NCBI RefSeq assembly: GCF_045223415.1
Contig: NZ_JBEQZJ010000009.1
Coordinates: 25,338 to 89,337, forward strand
From: Hoskinsella mucinilytica
Lineage (GTDB): Bacteria; Bacillota_I; Bacilli_A; Erysipelotrichales; Erysipelotrichaceae
Direction of reading: 5' to 3'
Length of the DNA stretch: 64,000 nucleotides
The position numbers and the translations under genes were made by a program. Positions 53,330 through 63,723 of the stretch are shown here, piece after piece; position 1 is the first letter of the stretch; each line of letters begins with the position of its first letter. The notes beneath the pieces are model-generated. The model worked only from the letters and a program-made list of their open reading frames with translations. It searched no databases and was not told the origin of the DNA.

Positions 53330-54841
53330 ATGGCTTATTACTTTAACGAACCTTCCCGTACATTCAGCGAATACTTATTGGTACCAGGATACTCTAGTGC
53401 ACAATGTACTCCAGCAAATGTATCTTTAAAAACACCTCTTGTGAAATACAAGAAAGGTGAAGAACCAGCAATTTCATTAAATATCCCTATGGTATCAGCA
53501 ATTATGCAATCTGTATCAGGAGAAAAAATGGCTTGCGCTTTGGCTAGAGAAGGAGGTATTTCCTTTATCTATGGTTCTCAGAGTATAGAAGATGAAGCAG
53601 CAATGGTTGCTCGTGTAAAAGCAACAAAGGCAGGCTTTGTATATAGTGATTCTAATATCCGTCCGGATGCTACTTTGGCAGATGTTTTGGCATTAAAGGA
53701 AGAAACAGGACATGCGACAATGGCAGTTACCGATGATGGTACTGCAAAAGGTAAACTTGTGGGTATTGTCACAAGTCGTGATTATCGAGTTTCTCGTATG
53801 GAACCTACGACTAAGGTATGCGAATTTATGACACCATTTGAGAAATTGATCGTAGGTAAAGAAGGCTGTTCTTTATCAGAAGCAAACAATTTGATTTGGG
53901 ATCATAAGTTGAATCAATTACCTATCATTGATGATGAAGGTCATTTGAAAGCATTTGTATTCCGTAAAGATTATGATTCTCATAAAGAACATCCTAATGA
54001 ATTATTGGATGATCAGAAACGTTATATCGTAGGAGCCGGTATCAATACCAGAGATTATGAAACACGTATTCCTGCACTTGTAGAAGCCGGAGCTGACGTA
54101 TTATGTATTGACTCTAGTGAAGGTTTCAGTGAGTGGCAAGCATTGACTTTGAAATGGGTTCGTGAAAAATATGGGGATAGCGTAAAAATCGGTGCCGGTA
54201 ATGTCGTGGATGCAGAAGGTTTCCGTTTCTTAGCAGAAGCTGGTGCGGACTTCATCAAAATCGGTATCGGTGGAGGTAGTATCTGTATTACCCGTGAACA
54301 AAAAGGTATTGGTCGTGGTCAGGCAACAGCAACCATTGAAGTTGCGAAAGCTCGTGATGAATACTTTAAAGAAACAGGTATCTATGTTCCTATCTGTAGT
54401 GATGGAGGTATCGTTCATGATTACCATATCACATTGGCACTTGCTATGGGCGCAGACTTCGTTATGTTAGGTCGTTACTTCTCAAGATTTGAAGAATCAC
54501 CAACAAAGAAAGTAACCATTAACGGTTCTTATATGAAAGAGTATTGGGGCGAAGGTAGTGCTCGTGCACGTAACTGGCAACGTTATGATATGGGAGGAAG
54601 CAAAAAACTTTCTTTCGTTGAAGGTGTTGACTCTTATGTACCATATGCCGGTGCATTAAAGGATAATGTTGATTTGACATTAAGCAAGGTAAAACATACG
54701 ATGTGTAACTGTGGTGCTTTAACGATCCCGGAATTACAACAAAATGCGAAAATTACATTGGTATCTTCTACAAGTATCGTAGAAGGTGGCGCACATGATG
54801 TAGTCGTAAAAGATAATACCTTAGACGCAAAAGTAAAATAA
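53330..54841 (+). CDS. guaB: Inosine-5'-monophosphate dehydrogenase
   Basis: 503 residues. The TIM-barrel is interrupted by a CBS pair (about 110-230). The catalytic Cys lies in GGGSICITREQKG near residue 316, and the flap carries MGGSKK and a conserved Arg-Tyr-like segment (NWQRYDMGG). It oxidises IMP to XMP, the first committed step to GMP. AAAGGAGACGATGAC precedes the ATG. No other purine genes are adjacent. Confidence 0.95.
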   Translation: MAYYFNEPSRTFSEYLLVPGYSSAQCTPANVSLKTPLVKYKKGEEPAISLNIPMVSAIMQSVSGEKMACALAREGGISFIYGSQSIEDEAAMVARVKATKAGFVYSDSNIRPDATLADVLALKEETGHATMAVTDDGTAKGKLVGIVTSRDYRVSRMEPTTKVCEFMTPFEKLIVGKEGCSLSEANNLIWDHKLNQLPIIDDEGHLKAFVFRKDYDSHKEHPNELLDDQKRYIVGAGINTRDYETRIPALVEAGADVLCIDSSEGFSEWQALTLKWVREKYGDSVKIGAGNVVDAEGFRFLAEAGADFIKIGIGGGSICITREQKGIGRGQATATIEVAKARDEYFKETGIYVPICSDGGIVHDYHITLALAMGADFVMLGRYFSRFEESPTKKVTINGSYMKEYWGEGSARARNWQRYDMGGSKKLSFVEGVDSYVPYAGALKDNVDLTLSKVKHTMCNCGALTIPELQQNAKITLVSSTSIVEGGAHDVVVKDNTLDAKVK

Positions 54842-54845
54842 TCAA

Positions 54846-54880
54846 AAAAACAGGAAGATGAATAAGTTTTCCTGTTTTTC
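54846..54880 (+). terminator. Intrinsic terminator after guaB
   Basis: AAAAACAGGAA (54846-54856) pairs with TTCCTGTTTTT (54869-54879). Confidence 0.85.
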
Positions 54881-54938
54881 TTATATTTGAATCATTTTTG
54901 AATTTATACTTATTATTTATGTTCTTAACTTCATGAAC

Positions 54939-54968
54939 AACGTGAATCGTAGGTTTTTCACCGTGAAC
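54939..54968 (+). promoter_or_regulatory. 21-bp-spaced direct repeats, candidate LytTR operator
   Basis: AACGTGAAT (54939-54947) and ACCGTGAAC (54960-54968) share CGTGAA with exactly 21 bp start to start, two helical turns, as in LytTR-type binding sites. They lie upstream of a TATAAT (55007-55012) serving the response-regulator operon. Confidence 0.5.
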
Positions 54969-55044
54969 GGTAAGGACGTCACATAGAATAAAAAAAAGCG
55001 ACATGATATAATGAAGCTAGAGTTTTAAAGAGGGGAGAGGTATC

Positions 55045-55776
55045 ATGCGAATCGCAATTTGTGATAATGATGCAAATGAGCTTGAGCGGTTTATCCAAAT
55101 ATTAAATCAATGGAATCCTACTTATCAAGCAGAGTGTTATCTAGACGGTGATTCTTTGCTATTGGAAGCTGGCAATGGTCCTGTTTTCAATATGGTATTT
55201 CTTGATATTTATATGCCGAAAAAAGATGGTATGGAAGTCGCTAAAGAATTAAAAAAGATATCTCCTGAAACCGAAATCGTATTTGTGACAACAAGTAGAG
55301 AATTTGCAATTGAAGCTTTTTCTCTTCATGCTATGCATTATTTGGTAAAACCAATTACGATAGAAGGTATTCAGGAAGCCTTTTCCAGGCTCCCTGAAGA
55401 AAATGAAGTATTAAAAACTATCACTATTAAAATCGGTCGTGAACAACAACTTTTATATCTACATGAAATCATGGTCATTGAAAGCGCAGATCATAAAACG
55501 ATCATCACTTTGAAGAATGGAACAGAGCTTATTACCTATACCAACCTCAAAGAATTACAAGATCAACTGGATGAGAATTTTCTACAGCTAAGACGTGGAT
55601 TGGTTGTCCATATGGAATATATCGATACCATGCAAAACGATCGTTGTCTTCTTCGTAATAAGGAAATAGTGTTACTTAGTCGAAAAGAACGTGCATCTAT
55701 TCGTTCTACTTATGATGATTATGTTTTTCAATGTTTAAGTAAAAAAAGTGCTTTTGAAAGGGGGAGACGATCATGA
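55045..55776 (+). CDS. LytTR-family response regulator (AgrA/ComE-like)
   Basis: 243 residues. Receiver domain 1-120 with acidic pair DND, phospho-acceptor Asp54 (VFLDIYMPKKDG) and Lys in LVKPI; LytTR DNA-binding domain 130-235 (IMVIESADHKTIITLKNG; LDENFLQLRRGLVVHMEYID). GAGGGGAGAGG precedes the ATG. It overlaps the kinase gene by 4 bp and heads an operon for large secreted proteins, which it probably controls. Confidence 0.92.
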   Translation: MRIAICDNDANELERFIQILNQWNPTYQAECYLDGDSLLLEAGNGPVFNMVFLDIYMPKKDGMEVAKELKKISPETEIVFVTTSREFAIEAFSLHAMHYLVKPITIEGIQEAFSRLPEENEVLKTITIKIGREQQLLYLHEIMVIESADHKTIITLKNGTELITYTNLKELQDQLDENFLQLRRGLVVHMEYIDTMQNDRCLLRNKEIVLLSRKERASIRSTYDDYVFQCLSKKSAFERGRRS

Positions 55777-57149
55777 GCTTTTATCTCAGACAAAGTATTG
55801 GATTCTTTCTTCAAATCTTTCCATGTGTCTTACTTTGCTTTGTGCCATTTCACAGAAAATGTTTTCGTTGGTCTTATCAAACCATGCGGATTGCTTTTAT
55901 CGTATTCGCAATCATAAGTTCTATTGTATTTCCTTTTTGTGTGAAAGATTCTTTGTTTGGTTTATTGGAAAATATGTCAGGAAGAGGAAATATTTATATG
56001 CTTTTGGTTGTTTCTTTCATGTGTACGCTTTACTTTTATCTTGTGAAAGAAGCTTCTGTGAAGAAAATCTTGGTCATTAATTTAACATTATTTTATGCTA
56101 CCACGCAATATATGGTTGTTAATCTATTTTATCCGTTATTTCCAATTGAATTTGTACAAGCAGAAGTATATGCAACACCTATTTTTTGGCTATTTGTGAT
56201 AACAACATTATTGTTTTTTCCAATTGGTTATTATTTTATGAATCATATCGTTAGAGAATATTTGCAAGAAATGAACCCTAATAAAATGACCAAAGAGTTT
56301 CGCAACGTTCAGATCATAACTGTATTATATCTTTGTATGATGCTTTTTTATGCGACAATGTCCAAGTTCTATGTGGAAAACTATTGGTGGCTATTAGGAC
56401 CTCCCTTTTTGTTTGTCGCAGCAGTCTTGACTGTCTTTTATTGGAATTTACTTCATGAATCCTTATTTCGACAACGTGAGGATATGAATCAACGACAACT
56501 TCAGATTCAACAGTTACAATATAAAAAAATCATTGGAGATATCGATACTACACGGCGTTTACATCATGATATGCGTCATCAATTACGAAGATTATATGAA
56601 TTATTGAAACAAGGTCAATACAAAGAAATGGAACATTATCTTGAAACATTGGAACAAATCGTTCATCAACAGGAAAGCGAACGCTTTTGTAAGGATTCAA
56701 CCTTAAATAGTTTATTACAGTATTATATCGGATGGGCAAGAGAAGAAGATATTGATTGTAGTGTAGATGCTTATTGCGATGAATTAGTTATGGATTCAGT
56801 AGATTTGACTAGTTTAATAGGAAATGTTTTGGAAAATGCCATCCATGCATGTCAAAAAATAGAGAAAAACAGATGGATCCATATTCAAATCGGAATGATC
56901 AACGCATCACTTGCTATACAAGTGGATAATAGCTGTGATAGCATTCATTTTTCAAGGAAAAAATATCAACCTGAACAATTTTTGTCGTTTGATGCATTTC
57001 AAAGCAGTGATCATGTCGGAAATGGGTTGAAAAGCATGGATATCACCGCTAAAAAGTATGGTGGAAGTGCATTGTTTTGTTATGACGAGGTAAAGCGAAC
57101 TTTTACAACACGAATCAGATTGAATCTGAATAGAGAGTTAGGAGAATAA
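55773..57149 (+). CDS. GHKL sensor histidine kinase (AgrC-like)
   Basis: 458 residues. Six or seven membrane helices (about 1-225) form the sensor, with no large outer domain. The phospho-accepting His is in RRLHHDMRHQLRRL near 265. The ATPase has the N box NVLENAIHAC near 352 and a G box GNGLKSMD near 415. Such sensors often read peptides or membrane stress. No agrD/agrB-like peptide genes are visible in the window. Start codon overlap (ATGA) couples it to the regulator. Confidence 0.9.
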   Translation: MSFYLRQSIGFFLQIFPCVLLCFVPFHRKCFRWSYQTMRIAFIVFAIISSIVFPFCVKDSLFGLLENMSGRGNIYMLLVVSFMCTLYFYLVKEASVKKILVINLTLFYATTQYMVVNLFYPLFPIEFVQAEVYATPIFWLFVITTLLFFPIGYYFMNHIVREYLQEMNPNKMTKEFRNVQIITVLYLCMMLFYATMSKFYVENYWWLLGPPFLFVAAVLTVFYWNLLHESLFRQREDMNQRQLQIQQLQYKKIIGDIDTTRRLHHDMRHQLRRLYELLKQGQYKEMEHYLETLEQIVHQQESERFCKDSTLNSLLQYYIGWAREEDIDCSVDAYCDELVMDSVDLTSLIGNVLENAIHACQKIEKNRWIHIQIGMINASLAIQVDNSCDSIHFSRKKYQPEQFLSFDAFQSSDHVGNGLKSMDITAKKYGGSALFCYDEVKRTFTTRIRLNLNRELGE

Positions 57150-57153
57150 GGTT

Positions 57154-57681
57154 ATGAGTGAGAAGAAACAACAGGGCATTATATTATCCAAAGGAAAGCT
57201 AATCGCATGTATTTTGGTGGCTTTCTTATTGGTAGGTAGTGGTGTTACCTTGGGTATGAATTGGCAAACATGGTTTGGTGAAGAAACCGTTCAACCGGAT
57301 TTAGATGAAGGCGCAGTGGATTGGCAAGGTACACAAACCAATAAAAAACCTGAAACAGAAGATGGGCAAAAAGGTATTGCTTTACCGGGATATAAATCTA
57401 TCTCTTTGAAAGCAAATCAAAAGGAACAAAGTGTCAACTTATACAATCCTGAGGTTAATGATTGTTACTTTGTGATGAGCCTGATATTGCCAGATGGTAC
57501 ACAGATTTGGCAATCCAAAATGGTAGCTCCGGGGAAAGGGTTATATCAAATTACTTTGAATCAGGAGATTGCGGCCGGAACATATGAAAACAGTATTTTA
57601 AAATATGATTGTTATAAACAAAATGATGAACTTACCAAATTGAATGGTGGAGAAGTCAGAATAAGTCTAGAGGTGAAATAA
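57154..57681 (+). CDS. Membrane-anchored extracellular protein of unknown function
   Basis: 175 residues. One N-terminal membrane helix (about 15-36) is followed by an acidic linker and a compact domain rich in beta strands (about 75-175; PGYKSISLKANQKEQSVNLYNPEVNDCYFVMSLILPDGTQIWQS), which resembles an Ig-like module. It starts 5 bp after the kinase stop and ends 3 bp before the giant protein, so it belongs to the same operon and may help assemble or anchor the secreted proteins. I do not recognise the family. Confidence 0.65.
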   Translation: MSEKKQQGIILSKGKLIACILVAFLLVGSGVTLGMNWQTWFGEETVQPDLDEGAVDWQGTQTNKKPETEDGQKGIALPGYKSISLKANQKEQSVNLYNPEVNDCYFVMSLILPDGTQIWQSKMVAPGKGLYQITLNQEIAAGTYENSILKYDCYKQNDELTKLNGGEVRISLEVK

Positions 57682-57684
57682 TTT

Positions 57685-60600
57685 ATGAAAGGGAAAAAAT
57701 GGATACATAGAGGGTTCTCTTGTCTATTATCACTGGCAATGATTACTATGACATTGACCTTGACACAAAAGGAAGGCATAGAAATAAAAGCAGCATCGAA
57801 TACCAAAGTCTACAATTCAGGAAGTTATACCTTAAAGGATGTTACGATTACCGGAAATAGTGGAGAGTCTGCAGTGAAAATCAATGGAAATGTAACATTA
57901 ACTATTGAAGGAACTGTTACCTTAAGAGGTGGAAATGCAGGCTATGGTATTGGCGCAGGTGCCGGTATCGAGGTTCCTGAAGGGTCTACATTAACCTTGA
58001 AAGGAACAGGTAATTTAATCGTTTATGGTGGTAATGCATCAAACGGGCAAGATGGGTTAAGACCAGATGCAAAAAAATACATAGATAAAGAGAAGAAAAT
58101 CGTTTATTACCCCGAATTTCAAAAGTATGGCCAAGGCGGTGGTGGAGCCGGTGCTGGTATTGGATCTAAAGGTTCTGATAATGCGAACACAGTTTTATCA
58201 ACAGGAACCATTCAGATTGCGGATAAAAATTTAATGATCAATGCAACAGGAGGCCATGGTGGGACTTTAGGAGGAAAAGGTGGAGATGGTGGAGAACATT
58301 TCTGTATAGATGAAAAACAAACAGATGTGGGAACATTTTTATCGAGAAACCAAACCGTAATCATGCAAGGCGGTTATGGTGGCGGCGGTGGCGGCGGTGC
58401 CGGATATCCTGCTGCTGGTATTGGATCAGGAGGCGCTGCCGGAAGTAATGGTGGAAGCGGAGGAAGCGGAGGCGTTGACTATTGTCAAACCTCATTGGTA
58501 TATGCGTTTATTGCGTATGTAGGAACAACAGGGTGGTGGACTGCTGGTGGCGGCGGTGGAGGCGCTGGAGGCAAAGGCTTTGTGAATGGCGGCGGTGGCG
58601 GTGGCGGTGCCACTGCAGTAGGTAGTTATAATCCGGAATTTGGAGGGTTTCTACATCCGCAACCAACTTATGGAGGTAAAGGCGGTGCATCAAACGATTT
58701 TGGAAAAGTAGCAGAACCTGCTTCTAAAACATATGACGGGCATACAGGAACGTCAGGTCAAGGTGGATCACCAAGAGGTACCGGAGGACCTGGTGGTACT
58801 GGAGAAGATGAATGGGAAAAAACTCGTTCTGGAGATAATTCTGGACAAGACGGTAAGAAAAATAATACAGGTTCCATTATTTTAAGTGCAGGTTCGCTCA
58901 CTTCTACATCAGGAGGCGGAAATGCTCAGGATATTGGTATTGGCGATGGAAACGGAGAAGCTTCTAGTAGCTTTACGATTTTGGGAGGTTCTTTAGATCC
59001 TAATAGTAAAAAATTCACCATAAAAGGAAATAATGTGTATCCTATCACTGTAAGACCATCCATGTATGTCCAAGGTTCCAATGTTAAAACTAATGTAAAA
59101 GTAAATGGTAATGATGGAGGGATCACACGTTTCTTTCCATCCACAACAGATGGAAGTTTAACTTTATGGTTACCTAACGGAACCTATGAGGTTCAAGTAG
59201 CAAATGCAAATGGTATCTATGATAATGTTTATCATTTTACAGTTAATGGAAGTGCTTTAACACCACAGCCAGATGAGCGAGATACAGTGATTGATCTTAG
59301 TAATGGAAGTATTACTTTTAGTGATTCCAGTTATACGCAAGGTGGTAATATTGGAGCATATTCTAAAGGAGCAATCGTACATAACAGTGGTGGAACGAAC
59401 AATACGATAACATATACAGGCAGTAGTCAACATACATTGACTTTGGAAAACACCAATATCAGTCAGTTAAATCTTGGCAATGCGCAAGTAAAAGTAGTTG
59501 CGATGGGAACTGAATCAACGATTTCAAAAGTAGACATTACCGGATATACTTCAAATATAACATTTGAAGGTGATGAGGAAAGCATACTTAACATAGATAC
59601 AATCCAAAGTAATGGTGAAAAAGTATCTTTAGATAACTATCCTTATGAATTTATTTCTGAGCTTGTGGTATCTGCAGCCAAAGATGAAGCTACCGCAAAA
59701 AAACAATTAACCAATCTAGGTTACACTGTATATGATTTGAATATAAATCAAGGAGGATCACGGTATGTTTATATGGGATACAAGAAAACAAAAGATCCCA
59801 AAGAAGCAATTAGGGATATAAAAATATATAATTACAATAAAAAAAGTCCATACGATGGTTCGCCTCTATCTCCTAATACGACAATAACATTTGATGGAAA
59901 AGAATATAAAAATATGACTGGAGCTATTGAATTTTGGAATTTAGGATATCCATTATCTGAACCTCCGGTTGCCGATATCAATTATAAAAATGGTAGAGAT
60001 CATTTATTTATTTATACCAGTAAAGATCCTAGCTTAGGAGATCCTATTTATGGATTGGCTCATATGACTTATCCTTATAATAATCCAGAGGAAGGACCTT
60101 ATCCTGTTTACTATGATAATTTTTCAGCAAATGCAAATTCTCATTGGGTTTTAGGTAAAAAAGACAATGAACAAACTTGGGAAAGTAAGGCATATAGTAC
60201 CAACCATGGAAATAAAAATGAAATATATATCCTTATCGGTTATATTACAGCGAACGTAAATACAACTGAAGTTGCACCATATTATAAAATCAGTGATGGT
60301 AATGCGAATATTACAAATAACAATGTTTATAAGCTTCCTTCTGATGCGGAAAAAGCAAAGAAACATGCCGGAAGTATTACAATGAACAGCAAGGGTAAAG
60401 TTGTCATTGGGAAAATAAGTGCACCTGGTCAAGTTGAGAAAATAACGAATGGAAGAACGATGAATCCTGATACATTTTATGGAACACCATCTATCATAGT
60501 AAATCAAGGCTATATGGTTTTACAAAATTATTTAGATGGTACGAAATTGAAAGATACCACAAAAGGAACCGGAACAGTCAATATGGGATTGGATCCTATG

Positions 60601-63600
60601 AAAATGAGTCCGGTAAATCAATTCCCGCCGGCTTATCAAATGAGTTATACGCAAGTAGATTATCGTATGGGCAACAATAAACTTGGCGATGTAACAGTAA
60701 ATGGTGGAACCTTACAAATAGGAAATGATGGAAATGGAGCGATGAGCATTCCATCAGCATTTACAAGTGGAAGTTATACCAAACCGGTTACAACAGTAAA
60801 AGCCGGTGGTAATTTATTATCTAAAGAAACTAGTAGTCTTGCATCAGGTAGAATCAAGGTTGAGATTACGGGATTACCTAAAAATAATCGTTTATCTTTG
60901 ATTGAGCGAAGTGATCAAAGCGGTTATTTAGGAGATTATACCAACTTTGATGCAACGACAAACGAAAATGGTAATTTTATTACCTATGTTACAAATGAAG
61001 ATAATGGGAAATATTTGAAGTTTGCGGATGAAGCAGGGAATGCTTATCAATATAAAATTACAGTATCAAATGGAAGTGCCAGTGCATCCAAAGTAAGTTT
61101 ACCTGCGCTTTCCACAATGACAAGTGCAGATAAGCCAATCAAAGTATATTCTAAGTATATCGTACATGGTGGGGATTTATATGCACATAGTGAAAGTCAG
61201 GCAGTGACCTTAAATTGTAATGCAACAGATATCGAATTAGTGGATCGTGCAAATTTGATTTTGAATACAACGGCACAAAGAACCATTTCCAGTATTACAG
61301 GAAATGGTAATCTGACATTACAAGGCAACGGTATCAATTTAACCGGAGAACTTAGTGTACCGATGACAACGATCAAATCCGGTTGTGTGAAGTTTATGGA
61401 TAATCAAGTGAGAAGTATCGTAAAGATACTTGGTGGTAGTGTGGAAACAAATTCACCTCTAAAAGATGCACAAGACGCAAGTGGTGCTGTTTATCGAGCA
61501 AAGATAGCAGATAGGAGTGCAACCATTAAAGTTGATGGAAAAGATTATGCAGTTTATTTAGGAACTGCTTCAATCACTACCATGAATTTATATTTACCGG
61601 AGAAAACAGAAATCGTACAAGTAGGTAATAACATCTATTATCTGAAGCTGGAAGGAAATGAATTTAAAGTTACCAAACAGTTAACGGGTGATGGTGTGAT
61701 CAATCTTTCTAAGGGCGATGCGGAAATCTTAAATGATGAGCAGTATGTTGTTAATGGACAGATTTATAAGAAGAGTACAAGTACACCATATAAAGTACAA
61801 GGTACTTCTCATCATAGTTTAACAATATCCGGTGGAACTTCTGAGATAACATTGGATAATGTGAATATCAGTAGTACAACAGGAAGTCCGATTGATATCA
61901 AAGCAGGAACAAATGTGGAATTGAAGCTAAGTGGTAATAATACGTTACAAGCAACCAATAAATATCCGGCGATTCATGTACCGGAAACGGCTTCGTTAAC
62001 CATCAGTGGAACGGGCAAATTAAATGCTACCGGTGGTTCTTATGCAGCCGCAATCGGTGGAGGATGGAAAGAAAACAATGGGATGATTACCATATCAGGA
62101 GGAACACTGGACTTAACAGGTGGTCTAAATGAGGCTGTAGGTGCTGGTAGTGATGGTACTTCTAAAGCAGGAAGTATTATCATCATCGGAGGTTCTGTAA
62201 ATGCAGTGAATACATCTGGTGGAAATGCCTTTGGTACAACACCGAAAAATGCAAATGGGGATGATTTGACACGATTGATCATGACAGTGACAAGTGCAAG
62301 TAGTGTCAGTGTGGATGGTATTGACTACCATATTAATACGTTACATGATGATGGAAATTTGTATCTTTATGTTGTTTCTGGTAAGCATAGTGTGAAAGCT
62401 TCCGGAAGTACCTATCAAGTAATACCATTGAATATCGAATCGGTAGAAAATGGAAGTTTGAATTTATCATTGATAGATAAAGATGGAAATCAAACACCAC
62501 TTGCGAATGGAGAAATGGTCATAGAGGGTTCAAAGGTCGCTTTAGATGTAGAACCAATCAAAGGTTATGGCATTAAGGATGGTCCGACAAGTGGAACCTA
62601 TACCGTAAAAGAGGATAACGGAAAATTGATCCTTTATCCGCAGACTGGAGTCAATAAAGACATGGATCTAAGCGATTGGACAACGTTATTGGAAACCTCT
62701 CAAGATGGCAAGAATTCACAGATTCTCGGATTAGAGAAAGATATTGAAACTGAAGGATCATCTTATGAAGAATTGTCATTGGGTGTTTCTCAGAGTGGTA
62801 CTTCTGTTGTGACGTTTATCGCAAAGGGAAAAGGTGTAAAGGCTGAAATCGTTGTAAATGGCGAAGTCAAAAAGACCATAACATTGAGTGATGAAAATCA
62901 AACGATGATCTATGAATGGGCATCAAATGAAGATACGGTATCTGTTCGTTTGATCGGTAATGGAACAGTGGTCATTTCTTCTATCTTTATGAGTAAAACG
63001 ATAGGCGTAGAGGAATTGAAGGCAGAATTCCAACAAACGGTAACATTATCCTTGATACAGCCTGGAACCTATATGGATGAAGATGGTGTAGAACAAAAGG
63101 CGGGATATATACGAGTAGAAGATAAAGATGGCAAAGAAATCGTTGATCGAAATCCAAGCGAACAAGGTATTCAGTTGTTTAGTGGGGAAAACGTTAAGGT
63201 TCGTTATATGAACTATAATCAAGGAAATGTGTTTGATGGGTTTACTGTGACAAAAGGTACAAATATAACAAATAGTACAGAGAATCCAATGGAATTAACT
63301 ATCGATCAGGATATGAGCATTGAATCAAAATTCCATCAAATACCATCTTATACCATTGTGATACCGGAAACGATTGCACTAGATGATGAAGGTAAAACGG
63401 GCAGCATTACAGCGAGTGAATTGCGTAATATGGGAACTACAGATACGGTAAAGGTTATCGTGAAAAACGGAATCACAGATCATAAGCTTACACTAACAAG
63501 AGATGGCGCAACGAATACTTTACTTGTGCCAGTGAATGATGGTACAGGAAATGCGGTTGAAAATGGTTCTGAAATCGTGAAATTTACCGGAAACAATACA

Positions 63601-63711
63601 ACGCCAACTTCTGGAGGTATGTTCCAACTTGGTAAACCACAGGGAGAACGTAAAGCAGGAAGTTATAGTGGTAATCTGGTCTTTGAAATCATCTATCAGA
63701 AAGGAAATTGA
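57685..63711 (+). CDS. Giant secreted Gly-rich, beta-helix-like surface protein
   Basis: 2008 residues. The signal peptide is about 1-36. Residues 40-300 alternate beta-helix-like strands (VTLTIEGTVTLRGGNAGYG; GAGAGIGS) with very Gly-rich runs (GGGGGGAGYPAAGIGSGG). Related turns return near 1400-1520 (AIGGGWKENNGMITISGG; GAVGAGSDG-like). Between them are long Thr/Ser/Asn-rich beta regions. The last 130 residues (YTIVIPETIALDDEGKTGS ... AGSYSGNLVFEIIYQ) form a domain shared with the next gene. No sortase motif or C-terminal membrane helix is seen. It may bind carbohydrate or form a surface layer or fibre. GAGGTGAAAT precedes the ATG. Confidence 0.7.
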   Translation: MKGKKWIHRGFSCLLSLAMITMTLTLTQKEGIEIKAASNTKVYNSGSYTLKDVTITGNSGESAVKINGNVTLTIEGTVTLRGGNAGYGIGAGAGIEVPEGSTLTLKGTGNLIVYGGNASNGQDGLRPDAKKYIDKEKKIVYYPEFQKYGQGGGGAGAGIGSKGSDNANTVLSTGTIQIADKNLMINATGGHGGTLGGKGGDGGEHFCIDEKQTDVGTFLSRNQTVIMQGGYGGGGGGGAGYPAAGIGSGGAAGSNGGSGGSGGVDYCQTSLVYAFIAYVGTTGWWTAGGGGGGAGGKGFVNGGGGGGGATAVGSYNPEFGGFLHPQPTYGGKGGASNDFGKVAEPASKTYDGHTGTSGQGGSPRGTGGPGGTGEDEWEKTRSGDNSGQDGKKNNTGSIILSAGSLTSTSGGGNAQDIGIGDGNGEASSSFTILGGSLDPNSKKFTIKGNNVYPITVRPSMYVQGSNVKTNVKVNGNDGGITRFFPSTTDGSLTLWLPNGTYEVQVANANGIYDNVYHFTVNGSALTPQPDERDTVIDLSNGSITFSDSSYTQGGNIGAYSKGAIVHNSGGTNNTITYTGSSQHTLTLENTNISQLNLGNAQVKVVAMGTESTISKVDITGYTSNITFEGDEESILNIDTIQSNGEKVSLDNYPYEFISELVVSAAKDEATAKKQLTNLGYTVYDLNINQGGSRYVYMGYKKTKDPKEAIRDIKIYNYNKKSPYDGSPLSPNTTITFDGKEYKNMTGAIEFWNLGYPLSEPPVADINYKNGRDHLFIYTSKDPSLGDPIYGLAHMTYPYNNPEEGPYPVYYDNFSANANSHWVLGKKDNEQTWESKAYSTNHGNKNEIYILIGYITANVNTTEVAPYYKISDGNANITNNNVYKLPSDAEKAKKHAGSITMNSKGKVVIGKISAPGQVEKITNGRTMNPDTFYGTPSIIVNQGYMVLQNYLDGTKLKDTTKGTGTVNMGLDPMKMSPVNQFPPAYQMSYTQVDYRMGNNKLGDVTVNGGTLQIGNDGNGAMSIPSAFTSGSYTKPVTTVKAGGNLLSKETSSLASGRIKVEITGLPKNNRLSLIERSDQSGYLGDYTNFDATTNENGNFITYVTNEDNGKYLKFADEAGNAYQYKITVSNGSASASKVSLPALSTMTSADKPIKVYSKYIVHGGDLYAHSESQAVTLNCNATDIELVDRANLILNTTAQRTISSITGNGNLTLQGNGINLTGELSVPMTTIKSGCVKFMDNQVRSIVKILGGSVETNSPLKDAQDASGAVYRAKIADRSATIKVDGKDYAVYLGTASITTMNLYLPEKTEIVQVGNNIYYLKLEGNEFKVTKQLTGDGVINLSKGDAEILNDEQYVVNGQIYKKSTSTPYKVQGTSHHSLTISGGTSEITLDNVNISSTTGSPIDIKAGTNVELKLSGNNTLQATNKYPAIHVPETASLTISGTGKLNATGGSYAAAIGGGWKENNGMITISGGTLDLTGGLNEAVGAGSDGTSKAGSIIIIGGSVNAVNTSGGNAFGTTPKNANGDDLTRLIMTVTSASSVSVDGIDYHINTLHDDGNLYLYVVSGKHSVKASGSTYQVIPLNIESVENGSLNLSLIDKDGNQTPLANGEMVIEGSKVALDVEPIKGYGIKDGPTSGTYTVKEDNGKLILYPQTGVNKDMDLSDWTTLLETSQDGKNSQILGLEKDIETEGSSYEELSLGVSQSGTSVVTFIAKGKGVKAEIVVNGEVKKTITLSDENQTMIYEWASNEDTVSVRLIGNGTVVISSIFMSKTIGVEELKAEFQQTVTLSLIQPGTYMDEDGVEQKAGYIRVEDKDGKEIVDRNPSEQGIQLFSGENVKVRYMNYNQGNVFDGFTVTKGTNITNSTENPMELTIDQDMSIESKFHQIPSYTIVIPETIALDDEGKTGSITASELRNMGTTDTVKVIVKNGITDHKLTLTRDGATNTLLVPVNDGTGNAVENGSEIVKFTGNNTTPTSGGMFQLGKPQGERKAGSYSGNLVFEIIYQKGN

Positions 63712-63723
63712 GGAGGATAAGAA

